Counted from the stretch's first letter, positions 52,867-62,271 are shown. The stretch is DNA of 64,000 nucleotides from Candidatus Koribacter versatilis Ellin345 (GCF_000014005.1 NC_008009.1:1674001-1738000), one strand, 5' to 3'. Numbers and translations: made by a program. The notes: generated from the sequence alone by a model not told the origin.

Positions 52867-53739
52867 CTATTGCGGGGAACCACCAAAGCGCAGCGCGAAG
52901 TCACTGCTCATTTGTAACAGGGTGTCGATCGGTTTGCGGACCGGCGGTTCGACTTTGCGTTCTTTCAGAGCGGTGAACACCGCTTCCGTTGGTAGGTTGC
53001 CGACCAAGGTGTTCTGCGCGAACGGACAGCCGCCCAGACCTCCGAGCGCAGCATCAAAGCGGCGGATACCGGCGTCGTAGGCGGCGAGGACCTTTTCCTT
53101 TGCGTCGGTGTGGGTGCCGTGGAGATGAACGCCGACTTCTAGGTAATCGAATTTTTCTACGATTGGGCCGCAGAGGTCGGCGATCTGCTGTGGCGTTGCG
53201 AGACCTACTGTATCGGCAAGCGAGATTTGCTGGATGCCGTCGTCGGCGAGGATGCCGATTCCTTCGAGAACCTCATCAACAGACCAGAGATCGCCGTAGG
53301 GGTTGCCGAACGCCATCGAGATGTATACGACGAGATCCATGTCGGCACTGCGCTGCTTCTCAACGACCTTCTCCAGAACTTCTGCGTTTTCTTCGAGCGT
53401 CTGGTTCTGATTGTTCTTTAGAAATGTGGGCGAGAACGAGTACGGGAAACCAAGGGTTCGGACGGCTTCGGTCGCGATCGCTCGGTCGGCGCCCTTTTCG
53501 TTGACCACGATGCCGATGATTTCGACATCATCGGGGGGATCGAGCTCTTTTAACACCTCTTCGGAGTCCGCCATTTGCGGGACCGCGCGGGGTGAGACGA
53601 ACGAGACGGCGTCAATGTGCTTGAAGCCGGCGCTGACCAACTCTTGGAGGTATTTGACCTTGAGCTCAGTCGGGATCTGGCCCTTCAAGCCCTGCCATGC
53701 GTCGCGAGGGCACTCGATGATTTTGACCGTATCTGCCAT
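52867..53739 (-). CDS. hydroxymethylglutaryl-CoA lyase-like enzyme
   Basis: A 290-residue TIM-barrel lyase of the HMGL/DRE-TIM family. The N-terminal motif reads VKIIECPRDAWQGL instead of the usual VGPRDGLQ, keeping the catalytic Arg-Asp. AGFKHIDAVSFVSPRAVPQMAD, LADTVGLATP, HLHGTHTDAKEK (metal His) and GLGGCPFA (catalytic Cys) follow. It is translationally coupled to the carboxyltransferase gene (TAATG), the arrangement of leucine-degradation genes. The altered N-terminal loop may mean a different substrate. Confidence 0.85.
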   Translation of the reverse strand: MADTVKIIECPRDAWQGLKGQIPTELKVKYLQELVSAGFKHIDAVSFVSPRAVPQMADSEEVLKELDPPDDVEIIGIVVNEKGADRAIATEAVRTLGFPYSFSPTFLKNNQNQTLEENAEVLEKVVEKQRSADMDLVVYISMAFGNPYGDLWSVDEVLEGIGILADDGIQQISLADTVGLATPQQIADLCGPIVEKFDYLEVGVHLHGTHTDAKEKVLAAYDAGIRRFDAALGGLGGCPFAQNTLVGNLPTEAVFTALKERKVEPPVRKPIDTLLQMSSDFALRFGGSPQ

Positions 53740-55424
53740 TACGTTTGCAGCACTCCCACTTTGAATTCCTTCACATCCGGGTTCAGCGCACACGCTTCGA
53801 GCGCCTCAATGAGTGCTGCGCGGGTGTCGAGCGGGTCGATAATCTTGTCAATCCACAGGCGCGCTGCGCCGTAACGCGGATCCATCTGCTCGTCATAGGT
53901 GGCCTTCACGCTGTCGAAGAGCTCTTTCTTCTCTTCGTCGCTGAGTTTCTTGCCGCCGCGCTCGAGTTGTTTCACTTTAATTTCGACCAGTGTGCCTGCT
54001 GCTGCGCCGCCGCTCATCACTGCGTATTTCGCGGAGGGCCACGCGAACACGAAGCGCGGATCGTAGGCCTTGCCGCACATGGCATAGTGGCCGGCACCGA
54101 ATGAGCCACCGACGATTACGCTGATCTTCGGCACCACGGAATTGGACACGGCGTTGACCATCTTCGCACCGGCGCGGATGATGCCGCTCCACTCTGCGTC
54201 GCGACCTACCATGAAGCCATTGACGTCGTGCAGGAACACGAGCGGCACGAGGTTCTGGTTGCAGTCCATGATGAAGCGCGCGGCTTTCTCCGCGCTCTCG
54301 GTGTAGATTACGCCGCCGAATTCAACGCGCTTGTTGCCGTTGTGGTCGGTCTGGTGCTGGTGCGTTTTCTGGTTTGCGACAATTCCCACGGCGAAACCGC
54401 CGACGCGCGCGTAACCGCAGAGGACGGTCTCGCCATACTCAGCTTTGTACTCGTCGAAGCGGCTGCCGTCCACAATGCGCGCGATGATCTCTTTCATGTC
54501 GTACTGCTTCGCCGCGTCCCCGTCGTAGACGCCGTAAAGCTCCTCGGCAGCGAATTTCGGGGGCTCGCTCTCAACGCGGCTGAAGACACTCTTCGACCGC
54601 TGGCCCATCTTCGACACCAGCGAGCGGATGCGCGCAATGCAGAGGTGATCGTTGGGCTCTCGGAAATCCACCGTGCCGCTGATCTGCGAGTGCATCTCGG
54701 CGCCGCCGAGTTCTTCCGCGGAATACTTCGCCCCAATAGCAGCCTGTACCAACGCCGGGCCGGCAAGGAACAGGCCCGAGCCCTCGGTCATCAGGATGTG
54801 GTCGCACATTACCGGCAGATACGCGCCGCCTGCGACGCACATGCCCATGATCGCCGTGATCTGCGGGATACCCATGGCGCTCATCACCGCGTTATTGCGG
54901 AAGACGCGGCCGAAGTCATCCTGGTCGGGAAAGACATCTTCCTGGAGGGGCAGGAACACGCCGGCGGAGTCCACGAGGTAAATCGTCGGGATGTGGTTCT
55001 CGATGGCGATGTTCTGCGCACGGATGACCTTCTTCGCGGTCATGGGGAAGAACGCCCCGGCTTTCACGGTAGCGTCGTTGACGATGAGCATGAACTTGCG
55101 CCCGTGGACCTCGCCGATGCCGGTGACGACGCCTGCGCAGGGCGCGCCGCCCCATTCTTCGTACATGCCATGGGCGACGAACTCGCCTAACTCGAAGAGG
55201 CCGGTGGCGGGATCGAGAAGCATGTCGATGCGTTCGCGGGCGGTCTTGCGGTTCTTCTTGTGCTGGTTCTCGATAGCCTTATCGCCACCGCCCTGGAAAA
55301 TGACATTTTCCTGGTTGCGGAGCTCGGTAACCAACTTCGCCATGGCGTGCTGATTATGCGAAAAGCGTGCGGTGGTGGTGTCTACCTTGGTCGGCAGGAT
55401 GTTGTTGGGTTCTTGGCTGGACAT
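53739..55424 (-). CDS. acyl-CoA carboxylase carboxyltransferase subunit
   Basis: Beta (carboxyltransferase) subunit of a biotin-dependent acyl-CoA carboxylase, most like methylcrotonyl-CoA carboxylase. The 561-residue protein has TARERIDMLLDPATG near the start, the GFPMTAKK-like FFPMTAKK, IMGMCVAGGAYLPVM, the AMCGKAYDPRFVFAWP block, and MDPRYGAARLWIDKIIDP near the end. The start is placed at MSSQEP. No biotin carboxylase or biotin-carrier subunit is in the window, so its partner is elsewhere. Coupled to the lyase gene downstream. Confidence 0.88.
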   Translation of the reverse strand: MSSQEPNNILPTKVDTTTARFSHNQHAMAKLVTELRNQENVIFQGGGDKAIENQHKKNRKTARERIDMLLDPATGLFELGEFVAHGMYEEWGGAPCAGVVTGIGEVHGRKFMLIVNDATVKAGAFFPMTAKKVIRAQNIAIENHIPTIYLVDSAGVFLPLQEDVFPDQDDFGRVFRNNAVMSAMGIPQITAIMGMCVAGGAYLPVMCDHILMTEGSGLFLAGPALVQAAIGAKYSAEELGGAEMHSQISGTVDFREPNDHLCIARIRSLVSKMGQRSKSVFSRVESEPPKFAAEELYGVYDGDAAKQYDMKEIIARIVDGSRFDEYKAEYGETVLCGYARVGGFAVGIVANQKTHQHQTDHNGNKRVEFGGVIYTESAEKAARFIMDCNQNLVPLVFLHDVNGFMVGRDAEWSGIIRAGAKMVNAVSNSVVPKISVIVGGSFGAGHYAMCGKAYDPRFVFAWPSAKYAVMSGGAAAGTLVEIKVKQLERGGKKLSDEEKKELFDSVKATYDEQMDPRYGAARLWIDKIIDPLDTRAALIEALEACALNPDVKEFKVGVLQT

Positions 55425-55504
55425 TCCGGTTCCGTTGCCCCACGTTCGGCGAACCATCAAGGGTACGACAAGGGTGCGCGGGATGTCATCTTGGGGCTCC
55501 GTCG

Positions 55505-56038
55505 CTACCGGCGGAAGAAATCTATCCAGAATTTATCGCCAAGGAAACCCGACAGCAAACCAAAGATAACCACCTCGGCCAACCCCACTAGAATCGCAAG
55601 CGGAATCGATTCGACGACGCCTCTCGCGATTGCATTGAATCCACAGAGGAGGCCGAAGATCGCACCGAAGAAAAACCGAACCCAAAACCCAAAAAGATCC
55701 AGCTTAGGTGGTGGCGCGTCGCGATCATGCCGGAAGATGATTGGTCGTGGTGGCTGAACATAAGGCTGGCGAACGCGTTCTGCTTCGGGAGCGGCGACGC
55801 GGGGATCGCAGTCATTAAGCGGAGCACCCGAGACGAAGTCGTAGGCGTCGTTGATGACCTTCATCATCAGAGTGGCTTCTTTTTGCTCGAACGATCCTGG
55901 AGAATAGAGGTCCGGATGCCAACGCTTAGTCAGTTTCCGATAGGCCTGCTTTACTTGCTGGGCGGAAGCGGTTTGTGGCAGGCCGAGCACTTCGTAGGCC
56001 CGCTGTAGCCGCGCAAGTTGTTCCGGATCGAGAGCCAT
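55505..56038 (-). CDS. J-domain membrane protein
   Basis: A 177-residue protein with an N-terminal J domain (about 8-75). The HPD triplet stands in RWHPDLYSP after AYEVLGLPQTASAQQVKQAY. A Pro-rich linker follows, then one or two membrane spans at the C-terminus (about 115-170), a membrane J protein that would recruit DnaK. It is encoded between the carboxyltransferase and a crotonase, which is unusual. The start is placed at MALDPEQ; 8 codons earlier there is another ATG. Confidence 0.85.
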   Translation of the reverse strand: MALDPEQLARLQRAYEVLGLPQTASAQQVKQAYRKLTKRWHPDLYSPGSFEQKEATLMMKVINDAYDFVSGAPLNDCDPRVAAPEAERVRQPYVQPPRPIIFRHDRDAPPPKLDLFGFWVRFFFGAIFGLLCGFNAIARGVVESIPLAILVGLAEVVIFGLLSGFLGDKFWIDFFRR

Positions 56039-56069
56039 ACCGCAAACGAATCCTACTACCAAGTTTCGA

Positions 56070-56645
56070 TTACGAAGCAGTAATAAACCTTGTGGCTGAG
56101 GCGTACGGTTCCGCGCTCACGACGTCCACGATTCCGAGCTCCAGTGCGCGTTGTGCGTGAATCTTTTCTGCCGTTAGAAAAATCTCCATCGCCTGTGCGC
56201 AGCCGACCAAGCGTGGGAGACGCTGGGTGCCGCCCCAGCCTGTCATAAGGCCCAACGCGGCGCCACGGTGTCCGAAGACGGCGTGCGGCGAAGCGATGCG
56301 GAAGCGGCAGGAGAGCGCGAGGTCGAAGCCACCTCCCATGCACCAGCCTTCCACCACAGCGCAGGTGAGCGCGGGGAAGTCCGCGACGGTCTGCATGAGG
56401 CGTTGGCCCATCATGGCGAAGTCTAAGGCGTCGTGGCCCCGCAGGGCATTGATCTCGTCGAGGTCGGCACCGACGGAGAAGAACTTGGGATTACCGCAAA
56501 TCATCAGCGGCTGCCGCGGAAGGCCCAGCAGGGTTTCCGTCAGGTCTTGTACGCGTGCGCGTGAAAGTTTGTTGGTGCCGTCGTCGGATACCAGGCGAAG
56601 CAGCGTACAGCCTTCGAATGGTTCCGTCGTGCAATAGGTACTCAA
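56070..56645 (-). CDS. short enoyl-CoA hydratase/isomerase-like protein
   Basis: A 191-residue crotonase-fold protein. The oxyanion-hole region (GNPKFFSVGADLDEIN), CAVVEGWCMGGGFDLALSC and GWGGTQRLPRLVG are present. It is about 70 residues shorter than the 260-residue norm; the C-terminal helical region that supports trimer assembly is reduced, ending ATRFITAS. It overlaps the upstream hypothetical gene by four bases (ATGA). It may be a fast-evolving or shortened paralogue. Confidence 0.82.
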   Translation of the reverse strand: MSTYCTTEPFEGCTLLRLVSDDGTNKLSRARVQDLTETLLGLPRQPLMICGNPKFFSVGADLDEINALRGHDALDFAMMGQRLMQTVADFPALTCAVVEGWCMGGGFDLALSCRFRIASPHAVFGHRGAALGLMTGWGGTQRLPRLVGCAQAMEIFLTAEKIHAQRALELGIVDVVSAEPYASATRFITAS

Positions 56646-57373
56646 GCCAGCTCGAAGCGTTCGGCGAGGCCGGTGCCGTCTTCAGTGAGTTCGAAGCCGC
56701 CAATACGGACGCCTTCGCCGACCAGGCGATGGGTTTCCGGATCGCGCGTGATCCGGCTGATCCACTGGTAGCCGATGTCGAAGTTGGTTGCCGTGAACCA
56801 GCGTTGTGGCAGGACCTCAACCAAGCCCGCGTGCGGATAGACGACATAAACCGCGGCGTGGGGATCTTCTTTTGCCTTCGCCGGATACGAGCTCACGAGG
56901 TGCATCTCCTTCACCTCGTGAAGCTCCGCAGGAAACTCGATACTGTGGGTGCCTTGCGGGAGCATGCCATCGAACTCGAAGTCGGCCACCGGTTCGGTGG
57001 CGGAGTAGATGCGTTCCGTGGACTGCTTGAACCAACCGGCAACGTTCTGGAAGTCGAAAGGCTTGAGCTTCTCGGCGTCGAACACAGCGATGCGGATGTA
57101 TTTCCCTTGCGGGCACCATACGCCGAAGCGCGAGCCTTCGAGAGCGAACGGGCGTCCGTAGGTGTTGAGCGCCAAACGCGGTACGTCAGGCTCAGTAGAG
57201 AGCGTTAAAGAGACGAGGTAAGCGAGGGCACCTTCAGAGCCATGGAAATTCCAAACAAAAGTCTGGCCGGCAGCGCCGTGGAGGGCGGGGAAGGTTTCCC
57301 AGTACCAAGGCGCCGGGCCAACGGTTTGCTGCAGCAGGGAGCGCCGCCGCTGAATGTTTTCGTCCTCTGCCAT
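56642..57373 (-). CDS. hypothetical protein in acyl-CoA operon, 243 aa
   Basis: A 243-residue soluble protein with no family I recognise. It is beta-rich through most of its length (WNFHGSEGALAYLVSLTL, YIRIAVFDAEKLKPFDF, THSIEFPAELHEVKEMHLV) and ends GIRIGGFELTEDGT-like. There is no signal peptide. It overlaps the crotonase gene by four bases and lies 6 bp after the B12-binding subunit gene, so it is co-translated with catabolic enzymes. It may be a lipid-binding or assembly factor; function unknown. Confidence 0.65.
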   Translation of the reverse strand: MAEDENIQRRRSLLQQTVGPAPWYWETFPALHGAAGQTFVWNFHGSEGALAYLVSLTLSTEPDVPRLALNTYGRPFALEGSRFGVWCPQGKYIRIAVFDAEKLKPFDFQNVAGWFKQSTERIYSATEPVADFEFDGMLPQGTHSIEFPAELHEVKEMHLVSSYPAKAKEDPHAAVYVVYPHAGLVEVLPQRWFTATNFDIGYQWISRITRDPETHRLVGEGVRIGGFELTEDGTGLAERFELA

Positions 57374-57379
57374 GGAGAA

Positions 57380-57802
57380 TTAGGCTGCCGGAACTCCGCG
57401 CGGGCGAACGTTGGATTGGATGAACTTGATGATGTCGTCCATCGGCGTGCCCGGCTGGAAAACCGCCGAGACGCCTATCTTCTTCAGGTTCTCGACATCA
57501 ACGTCGGGGATGATGCCGCCGACAAGTAGCAGAACATCGTCCACTTTGTGCTGCTTGAGGAGGTCGTTTACGCGCGGCACGATTGCGTTGTGCGCGCCGC
57601 TCAGGATGGAGAGACCGATTACATCCACGTCCTCCTGCAACGCTGCGGTGACGATCATTTCCGGAGTCTGGCGCAGGCCAGTGTAGATGACTTCCATACC
57701 GGCGTCGCGGAGGGCGCGGGCGATGACTTTGGCGCCGCGGTCATGACCATCGAGGCCGGGTTTTGCTACTAAGACTCGAATCTTATGCTCAGCATCAGCC
57801 AT
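57380..57802 (-). CDS. methylmalonyl-CoA mutase B12-binding subunit
   Basis: A 140-residue stand-alone cobalamin-binding domain, as in split methylmalonyl-CoA mutases. The DxHxxG motif is DGHDRG in [30 protein letters not shown] and [19 protein letters not shown] also fit. The catalytic large subunit is not in the window. As first gene of the minus-strand acyl-CoA cluster, it links propionate/branched-chain oxidation to the succinyl-CoA pool. Related isobutyryl-CoA-type mutases cannot be ruled out. Confidence 0.9.
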   Translation of the reverse strand: MADAEHKIRVLVAKPGLDGHDRGAKVIARALRDAGMEVIYTGLRQTPEMIVTAALQEDVDVIGLSILSGAHNAIVPRVNDLLKQHKVDDVLLLVGGIIPDVDVENLKKIGVSAVFQPGTPMDDIIKFIQSNVRPRGVPAA

Positions 57803-57937
57803 AGAATTGCCTTAAAAAGTGCGTATTCAAAGCATGAAACAACGACAGCACTCATGATACGCGCATGAGACAAGGAACGGCAGTGCACGTTGTGGGGAAC
57901 GCGCAGATGCGGGGGCCAATTCAGTACGAGGCCCAAA

Positions 57938-58417
57938 TTAATGCATGTCGGTACACGTGATGATGCCTTGCCAGTTGTGGCGAACCTGTTTGGGATCGAC
58001 GCAGGCGACCGGAGTTGGATCGGGGGCTTTGAAAATCGCTGTCGTCAAGTTGCCGGGATCCCAGGTGTACTCGGTATATACGCCGTCCTTGCCACGAACG
58101 AGGCCGCGGTAGGTTCTCGTTCCGTCGCCGGTATCAATCTCGAAAGTGGCATAGAAGGGTTTATCCGACGAGGAGGCCCCGTCGGCGCAGGAATTGCTGA
58201 TGACGACTTTGGATAGCACATGCTGCCGCGGACAGACGGTGGCGTCGGGGTCGGCAACCTTGTTCTTTAACGTGCGATCAAGCTTGTCGCCGAACTGCTC
58301 GGTGTACATCTCTCCGAGGCGTTCGTCCGCGTGATAGTACTTGAAACTGAAGATGAGGCCGACAATTCCAATACCGAACAACCAAAACGCGAGCTTTCGC
58401 TTTGCAGCCAGTGTCAT
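57938..58417 (-). CDS. hypothetical single-span membrane protein, 159 aa
   Basis: A 159-residue protein anchored by one N-terminal helix (about 8-27, KLAFWLFGIGIVGLIFSF), with an extracytoplasmic rest that has four cysteines (suited to two disulfides), GDGTRTYRGLVRGKDG, and CTDMH at the end. No family recognised. An upstream TTG at 58474 would add 19 residues; the ATG at 58417 is preferred although its Shine-Dalgarno is weak. Confidence 0.65.
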   Translation of the reverse strand: MTLAAKRKLAFWLFGIGIVGLIFSFKYYHADERLGEMYTEQFGDKLDRTLKNKVADPDATVCPRQHVLSKVVISNSCADGASSSDKPFYATFEIDTGDGTRTYRGLVRGKDGVYTEYTWDPGNLTTAIFKAPDPTPVACVDPKQVRHNWQGIITCTDMH

Positions 58418-58580
58418 AGGAGGGTTCCAGGCAATGAGTGTCTCTGGCGGACGAATGGTAACGCACTGAGTCAAGTGGGGCTAGCAGAATGTGCAGGTTG
58501 CCCCGGTCGGCGAGGGACGCCCGACAACCTTTGAACACGAAGGGCACCATCACGAAGGAATTGAGGACGAAAACCACAAA

Positions 58581-58598
58581 CGCGGCCCGCAGGCCGCG
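58581..58598 (-). terminator. rho-independent terminator
   Basis: CGCGGCC and GGCCGCG arms around a 4-base loop, followed on the minus strand by TTTGTGGTTTT. It terminates the peptidoglycan-binding gene. Confidence 0.8.
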
Positions 58599-58619
58599 TT
58601 TTCCCTTTGCAGAAATGGA

Positions 58620-59075
58620 TTAGTTGCTGGCAGAGCCGCCGGGTTGTGGCTTTTCTGCGCCCAGTTCGTGCGGGCTGATGGCGGCGGTGTCGGGATTCAA
58701 GAGACCTTCGCGGCTGGGGCCGAGGCCGAGCTTAATCAGGGCGCGAGAGTCGGGAACCAGCTTCGTTTGCCAGCCGTTGTCGGCCTGGAACTTGGTCAGG
58801 GCATCGCGGGTCTGGTTGTCCCAGGATCCGGTGGGCTCTCCGCTCATGTAGTGCTCGCGGATGAGAGCAGTCTGGATCTCGCGGGTGCGGTCGCTATTGG
58901 GAGCGGCCTGGCCACGGGACTTACTGGACGTTTTCTTTGAAGAAGCTTTGCCGGATGTTTTGTGATGCGACGACCCGCCGCTTGACGAGGCGGTATTCTT
59001 CGTCGTTTTCGCTTCGGCTGCGCTTAGGCATCCGAACATAAGTGCTGTTATTAGGAGCGCGTTAGTGAGACGCAA
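58620..59075 (-). CDS. exported peptidoglycan-binding-like protein
   Basis: A 151-residue exported protein. The signal peptide (1-22) is followed by a Ser/Lys/Thr-rich linker (25-58). A peptidoglycan-binding type-1 fold (about 62-118) contains IQTALIREHYMSGEPTG and TRDALTKFQADNGW. The final 30 residues are disordered. It probably binds cell wall in the periplasm. It is followed by a terminator and stands about 270 bp from degP on the same strand. Confidence 0.82.
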   Translation of the reverse strand: MRLTNALLITALMFGCLSAAEAKTTKNTASSSGGSSHHKTSGKASSKKTSSKSRGQAAPNSDRTREIQTALIREHYMSGEPTGSWDNQTRDALTKFQADNGWQTKLVPDSRALIKLGLGPSREGLLNPDTAAISPHELGAEKPQPGGSASN

Positions 59076-59301
59076 TCAGTAGTCCTCAGTTTTCGGGCCC
59101 GTTCACGGAACTGCAATCGAATGGGTCATTCTAAATGACGGAGCAAGCCTGAAGGCAAGGGCGAATTCCCAAAAAAGTGACGAAATGCAATCCAAACGGG
59201 AATCAACCTGCTGCAATCATCGCAAAGTGGGATGAGGGAAGCCTAGGGGAAAGGTTGCCGCGGTTCGTTACCTTAGGACGTTGACCGGCCAGTAAACGAA
59301 A

Positions 59302-59325
59302 CGGCCCGCACCGAAATGCGGGCCG
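59302..59325 (-). terminator. rho-independent terminator of the DegP gene
   Basis: CGGCCCGCA and TGCGGGCCG arms around TTTCGG, followed on the minus strand by TTTCGTTT, 24 bases past the stop. Confidence 0.8.
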
Positions 59326-59348
59326 CTTGATGGTAAGCAAGGTTAGGT

Positions 59349-60986
59349 TTACGGCAAGGTTCCGGCCATGAAAATGGTTCCGTTATCGCGTCCGCGAGGA
59401 CGGACGAGGAAGACGACGTCAGCACCGCTCTTGAGGCTGCCCTGAATGCGGCGGAAATCGTCTTCGTTGGTGACGGGCTGTTTGTTGATCTCGAGGATCA
59501 CGTCGCCGCGGCCAAGGCCGACAGACTCCGCAAAGCTGTCCTGCTTCACGTTGCTGACCACAACGCCCTTGGTGTTGGGCAGCTTCAACTGCTGCGCCAT
59601 CTCAGGCGTAATGTTCTGCACGGTCGCACCGAACTTGCTGGGCTGGGGCTGGCCTTCGCCGCCTTCACCCTGCTCTTCGCCACCGCCGCCAAGACGCGCG
59701 GCGTAGAGCTTGGAGCGATCCGCGATCGTGACGCTTGCAGACTGTTCCTTGCCGTTGCGAACGAAGCCGACCTTCGCGGTCGAGCCCGGCTTGCGCGCAG
59801 AGATGTCAGCGACGAGTTCATCGCCATTCTTTACGGGCTTGCCATCCACAGAAACGATGGTGTCGCCCGTCTGGATGCCGGCCTTTTGTGCCGGTCCATT
59901 GGGAGTGACGTTGGCTACCGTAACGCCCGTGGTGACGCCGTAAACACGCGCTACCGCGGGATTCGCTACCGCGTTGAATTCCACGCCGATGGAGCCGCGC
60001 GAGACCTTGTGATCGGGCGCGATGAGCTGGTTATAAACCTGTATGACCGTGTTGGAGGGTAGCGCAAAGCCAACACCCTGGTAGCCGCCGCCGGTGGTGA
60101 AGATCGCGGTGTTGATGCCGATGACCTCACCGGCCATGTCCACGAGCGGACCGCCGGAGTTGCCGGGGTTGATGGCGGCGTCGGTCTGGATGAACTGCTG
60201 GAACTGGCGCTGCGGGACGATGTTGCGGCCCTTGGCGGAGACGATTCCGGCAGTCATGGTCGAGTTAAGACCGAAGGGGCTGCCGAGGGCAAGAACCCAG
60301 TCACCGACCTGTACGCCCTCGGAGTTGCCGAGCTTCGCGTAAGGAAGATCGTGCTTCACGTTGATCTTGATGACGGCGAGATCGGTTTCCTTGTCCACGC
60401 CGATGACCGTAGCGTCGTAGCTGACGGTCTCAGGGTCGCCCATGAGGTTGACCTTGATCTTGTCGGCTTTATCAACCACGTGATCGTTGGTGATGATGTA
60501 GCCCTTCGGGTCAATGATGATGCCGGAGCCAAGGGCGCGCTGACGGAGGTCCTGCTGGGGCATTTGCCCGCCGCCACCCTGGCCACCGAAGAAGCGATCG
60601 AAGAAGTCCTGGAAGGGGCTGTCCTGCCCGCCGCCCGGGCCTTGGTCCTGATCGTCCTGATTATCCTCGTCGTCATCGGGAGGCGTTTGCTGGCCGCGTC
60701 GTCCCTTGATGGAAGGGTGCTTCATGGTGGACTCGGTGTTGATGTTGACCACCGCCGGTTCGAGCTGTTTCGCAATCTGCGCGAACTGGTTGGAAAGCTG
60801 CTTGGGCTCAGGGATCTGCAGCGGAGTTGCGTCCGAGCTGCTGACCTGTTTTTCGTTGCCCTTCACAGTCGAAGAGATCACGGTTCCGATCAGAATGCCG
60901 AGCGAGAGAGTGGCCAGGATCACAAGAACAGAAGCGAACCGATTGGCTCTCAGGCGCTGCCAGGAACCGCTGGTGGGCGGTGTCAT
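59349..60986 (-). CDS. DegP/HtrA-family periplasmic serine protease
   Basis: Envelope protease/chaperone that removes misfolded periplasmic proteins. The 545-residue protein has an N-terminal membrane anchor or signal (about 12-38), a Gln/Asp/Gly-rich linker, a trypsin-like domain with His in ITNDHVVDK, Asp in DKETDLAVIKI and Ser in INPGNSGGPLVD, and two PDZ domains (about 335-430 and 460-545). The ATG at 60986 is preferred because GGAGG precedes it. Likely part of the envelope-stress response. Confidence 0.93.
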   Translation of the reverse strand: MTPPTSGSWQRLRANRFASVLVILATLSLGILIGTVISSTVKGNEKQVSSSDATPLQIPEPKQLSNQFAQIAKQLEPAVVNINTESTMKHPSIKGRRGQQTPPDDDEDNQDDQDQGPGGGQDSPFQDFFDRFFGGQGGGGQMPQQDLRQRALGSGIIIDPKGYIITNDHVVDKADKIKVNLMGDPETVSYDATVIGVDKETDLAVIKINVKHDLPYAKLGNSEGVQVGDWVLALGSPFGLNSTMTAGIVSAKGRNIVPQRQFQQFIQTDAAINPGNSGGPLVDMAGEVIGINTAIFTTGGGYQGVGFALPSNTVIQVYNQLIAPDHKVSRGSIGVEFNAVANPAVARVYGVTTGVTVANVTPNGPAQKAGIQTGDTIVSVDGKPVKNGDELVADISARKPGSTAKVGFVRNGKEQSASVTIADRSKLYAARLGGGGEEQGEGGEGQPQPSKFGATVQNITPEMAQQLKLPNTKGVVVSNVKQDSFAESVGLGRGDVILEINKQPVTNEDDFRRIQGSLKSGADVVFLVRPRGRDNGTIFMAGTLP

Positions 60987-61245
60987 AAGTCGTCCTCCGG
61001 CAAATAATGCCAAACGAAAATTATACCTATTGCGAAGAAGTTCGCCCCAGAGCACGAAGGCGCAGGGGACGAGCACCGCTGTTGCACAGACTCGCGTTGT
61101 TGTCGTTCATCGGAAAGACGCTGCGAAATTGGGAAGCGGGAACTCTGTACAAAGCGGCTGCTCTTAATCCTTTAGTTAGACGCACTCCCTGGCGGTTTGG
61201 TAACAGAAAGTTGGGGATGCGAGGTACGGGTGACCATTCTTTACC

Positions 61246-62151
61246 CTATGAGACCCTGATCTCCTCCGAGGGGTGGTCTTGGCTGCCCAACAATTCCGAG
61301 AGAACCACGCCAACGAGGATCAACACAGCCCCAAGCGAGGAGCGAGAGTTGAGGCGTTCGTGGAGGATGACGAACGAAGTGGCCCAAGCAAAAACCGGCT
61401 CCAAGAGAAAAATTAACGCGGTATTCGTCGCCGGCATGAACTGCTGCGCCCAGGCTTGCACCGTGAATGCTGCCGCGGTGCCGAGAAGGCCAGTGACAAG
61501 GATCGCCCAGATGACGGTGGAACTCCATGTCACGTGGGCGTGTTCGGCGATGGGAACCGTCGCAAACATCAGGACGGCGGCACCGGCGACTTGCAGGAAG
61601 GCGATCGGTTCGAAGCCGTGACGTTCGCTAGCGCGTCCGACGAGGATGATTTGAAATGCGAAACAGACGGCGCAACCCATGCTGAGCAGATCGCCGAGAT
61701 TCATTTCAGTTAAAGAGAAGCCACGGCTCGTGCCGGCTGGAACGGTGAGGAGGAAGAGACCGACGCAGGCGATCAGGACGCCGAAAATGGTCCACTTGCT
61801 GACGTGTTTGCGCCATCCGAAGTGGAGGATCAGCGGCACGAGGACGACGGACATGCCAGTGAGAAGCGCGGACTTCGAGGGCGTGGTCAACTTTAAGCCA
61901 GAGGTCTGGAATTCATAGCCGAAGTACATCATGAGCGCGACGAGCATACCGTCGATGAACTCGGCGCGATTCATCTTGCGCAAAGCTTTCCAGTAGACGA
62001 GGCCGAGGGCGAGGCCGGCGAGCGTCATGCGGACTGCGTTGAAGAGCAGCGGTGTGACGTCGGCGAGCGCGGCCTTGATCAGAACGAAGGTCGAGCCCCA
62101 AACGAAGGTGACGGCGATCAGAAGGATGTGGGCTTTGAGGGAGCGCGACAA
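61246..62151 (-). CDS. EamA/DMT-superfamily transporter
   Basis: A 301-residue inner-membrane exporter with ten hydrophobic helices. The protein is two tandem EamA repeats (about 5-140 and 150-290); VTFVWGSTFVLIKAAL and the second-half PVFAWATSFVILHERL are typical. Drug/metabolite transporters usually export amino acids, sugars or nucleotides; the substrate here is unknown. Neighbours give no clue. Confidence 0.9.
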   Translation of the reverse strand: MSRSLKAHILLIAVTFVWGSTFVLIKAALADVTPLLFNAVRMTLAGLALGLVYWKALRKMNRAEFIDGMLVALMMYFGYEFQTSGLKLTTPSKSALLTGMSVVLVPLILHFGWRKHVSKWTIFGVLIACVGLFLLTVPAGTSRGFSLTEMNLGDLLSMGCAVCFAFQIILVGRASERHGFEPIAFLQVAGAAVLMFATVPIAEHAHVTWSSTVIWAILVTGLLGTAAAFTVQAWAQQFMPATNTALIFLLEPVFAWATSFVILHERLNSRSSLGAVLILVGVVLSELLGSQDHPSEEIRVS

Positions 62152-62271
62152 TTCGAACTAGTCCTTGACGATAGTTTCCTGAGAGGCGATCAGAACCCAG
62201 CTATTGTCGCGGCTCTGCCATAGATCTGTCACGCGAGTTCGCAGGACCGTAATGAGGGCAGATTTCCGGAG

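Noticed and set aside
54228-55190. 320-codon plus-strand frame across the carboxyltransferase
   Set aside because: It is antisense to a clear enzyme gene and lacks domains.
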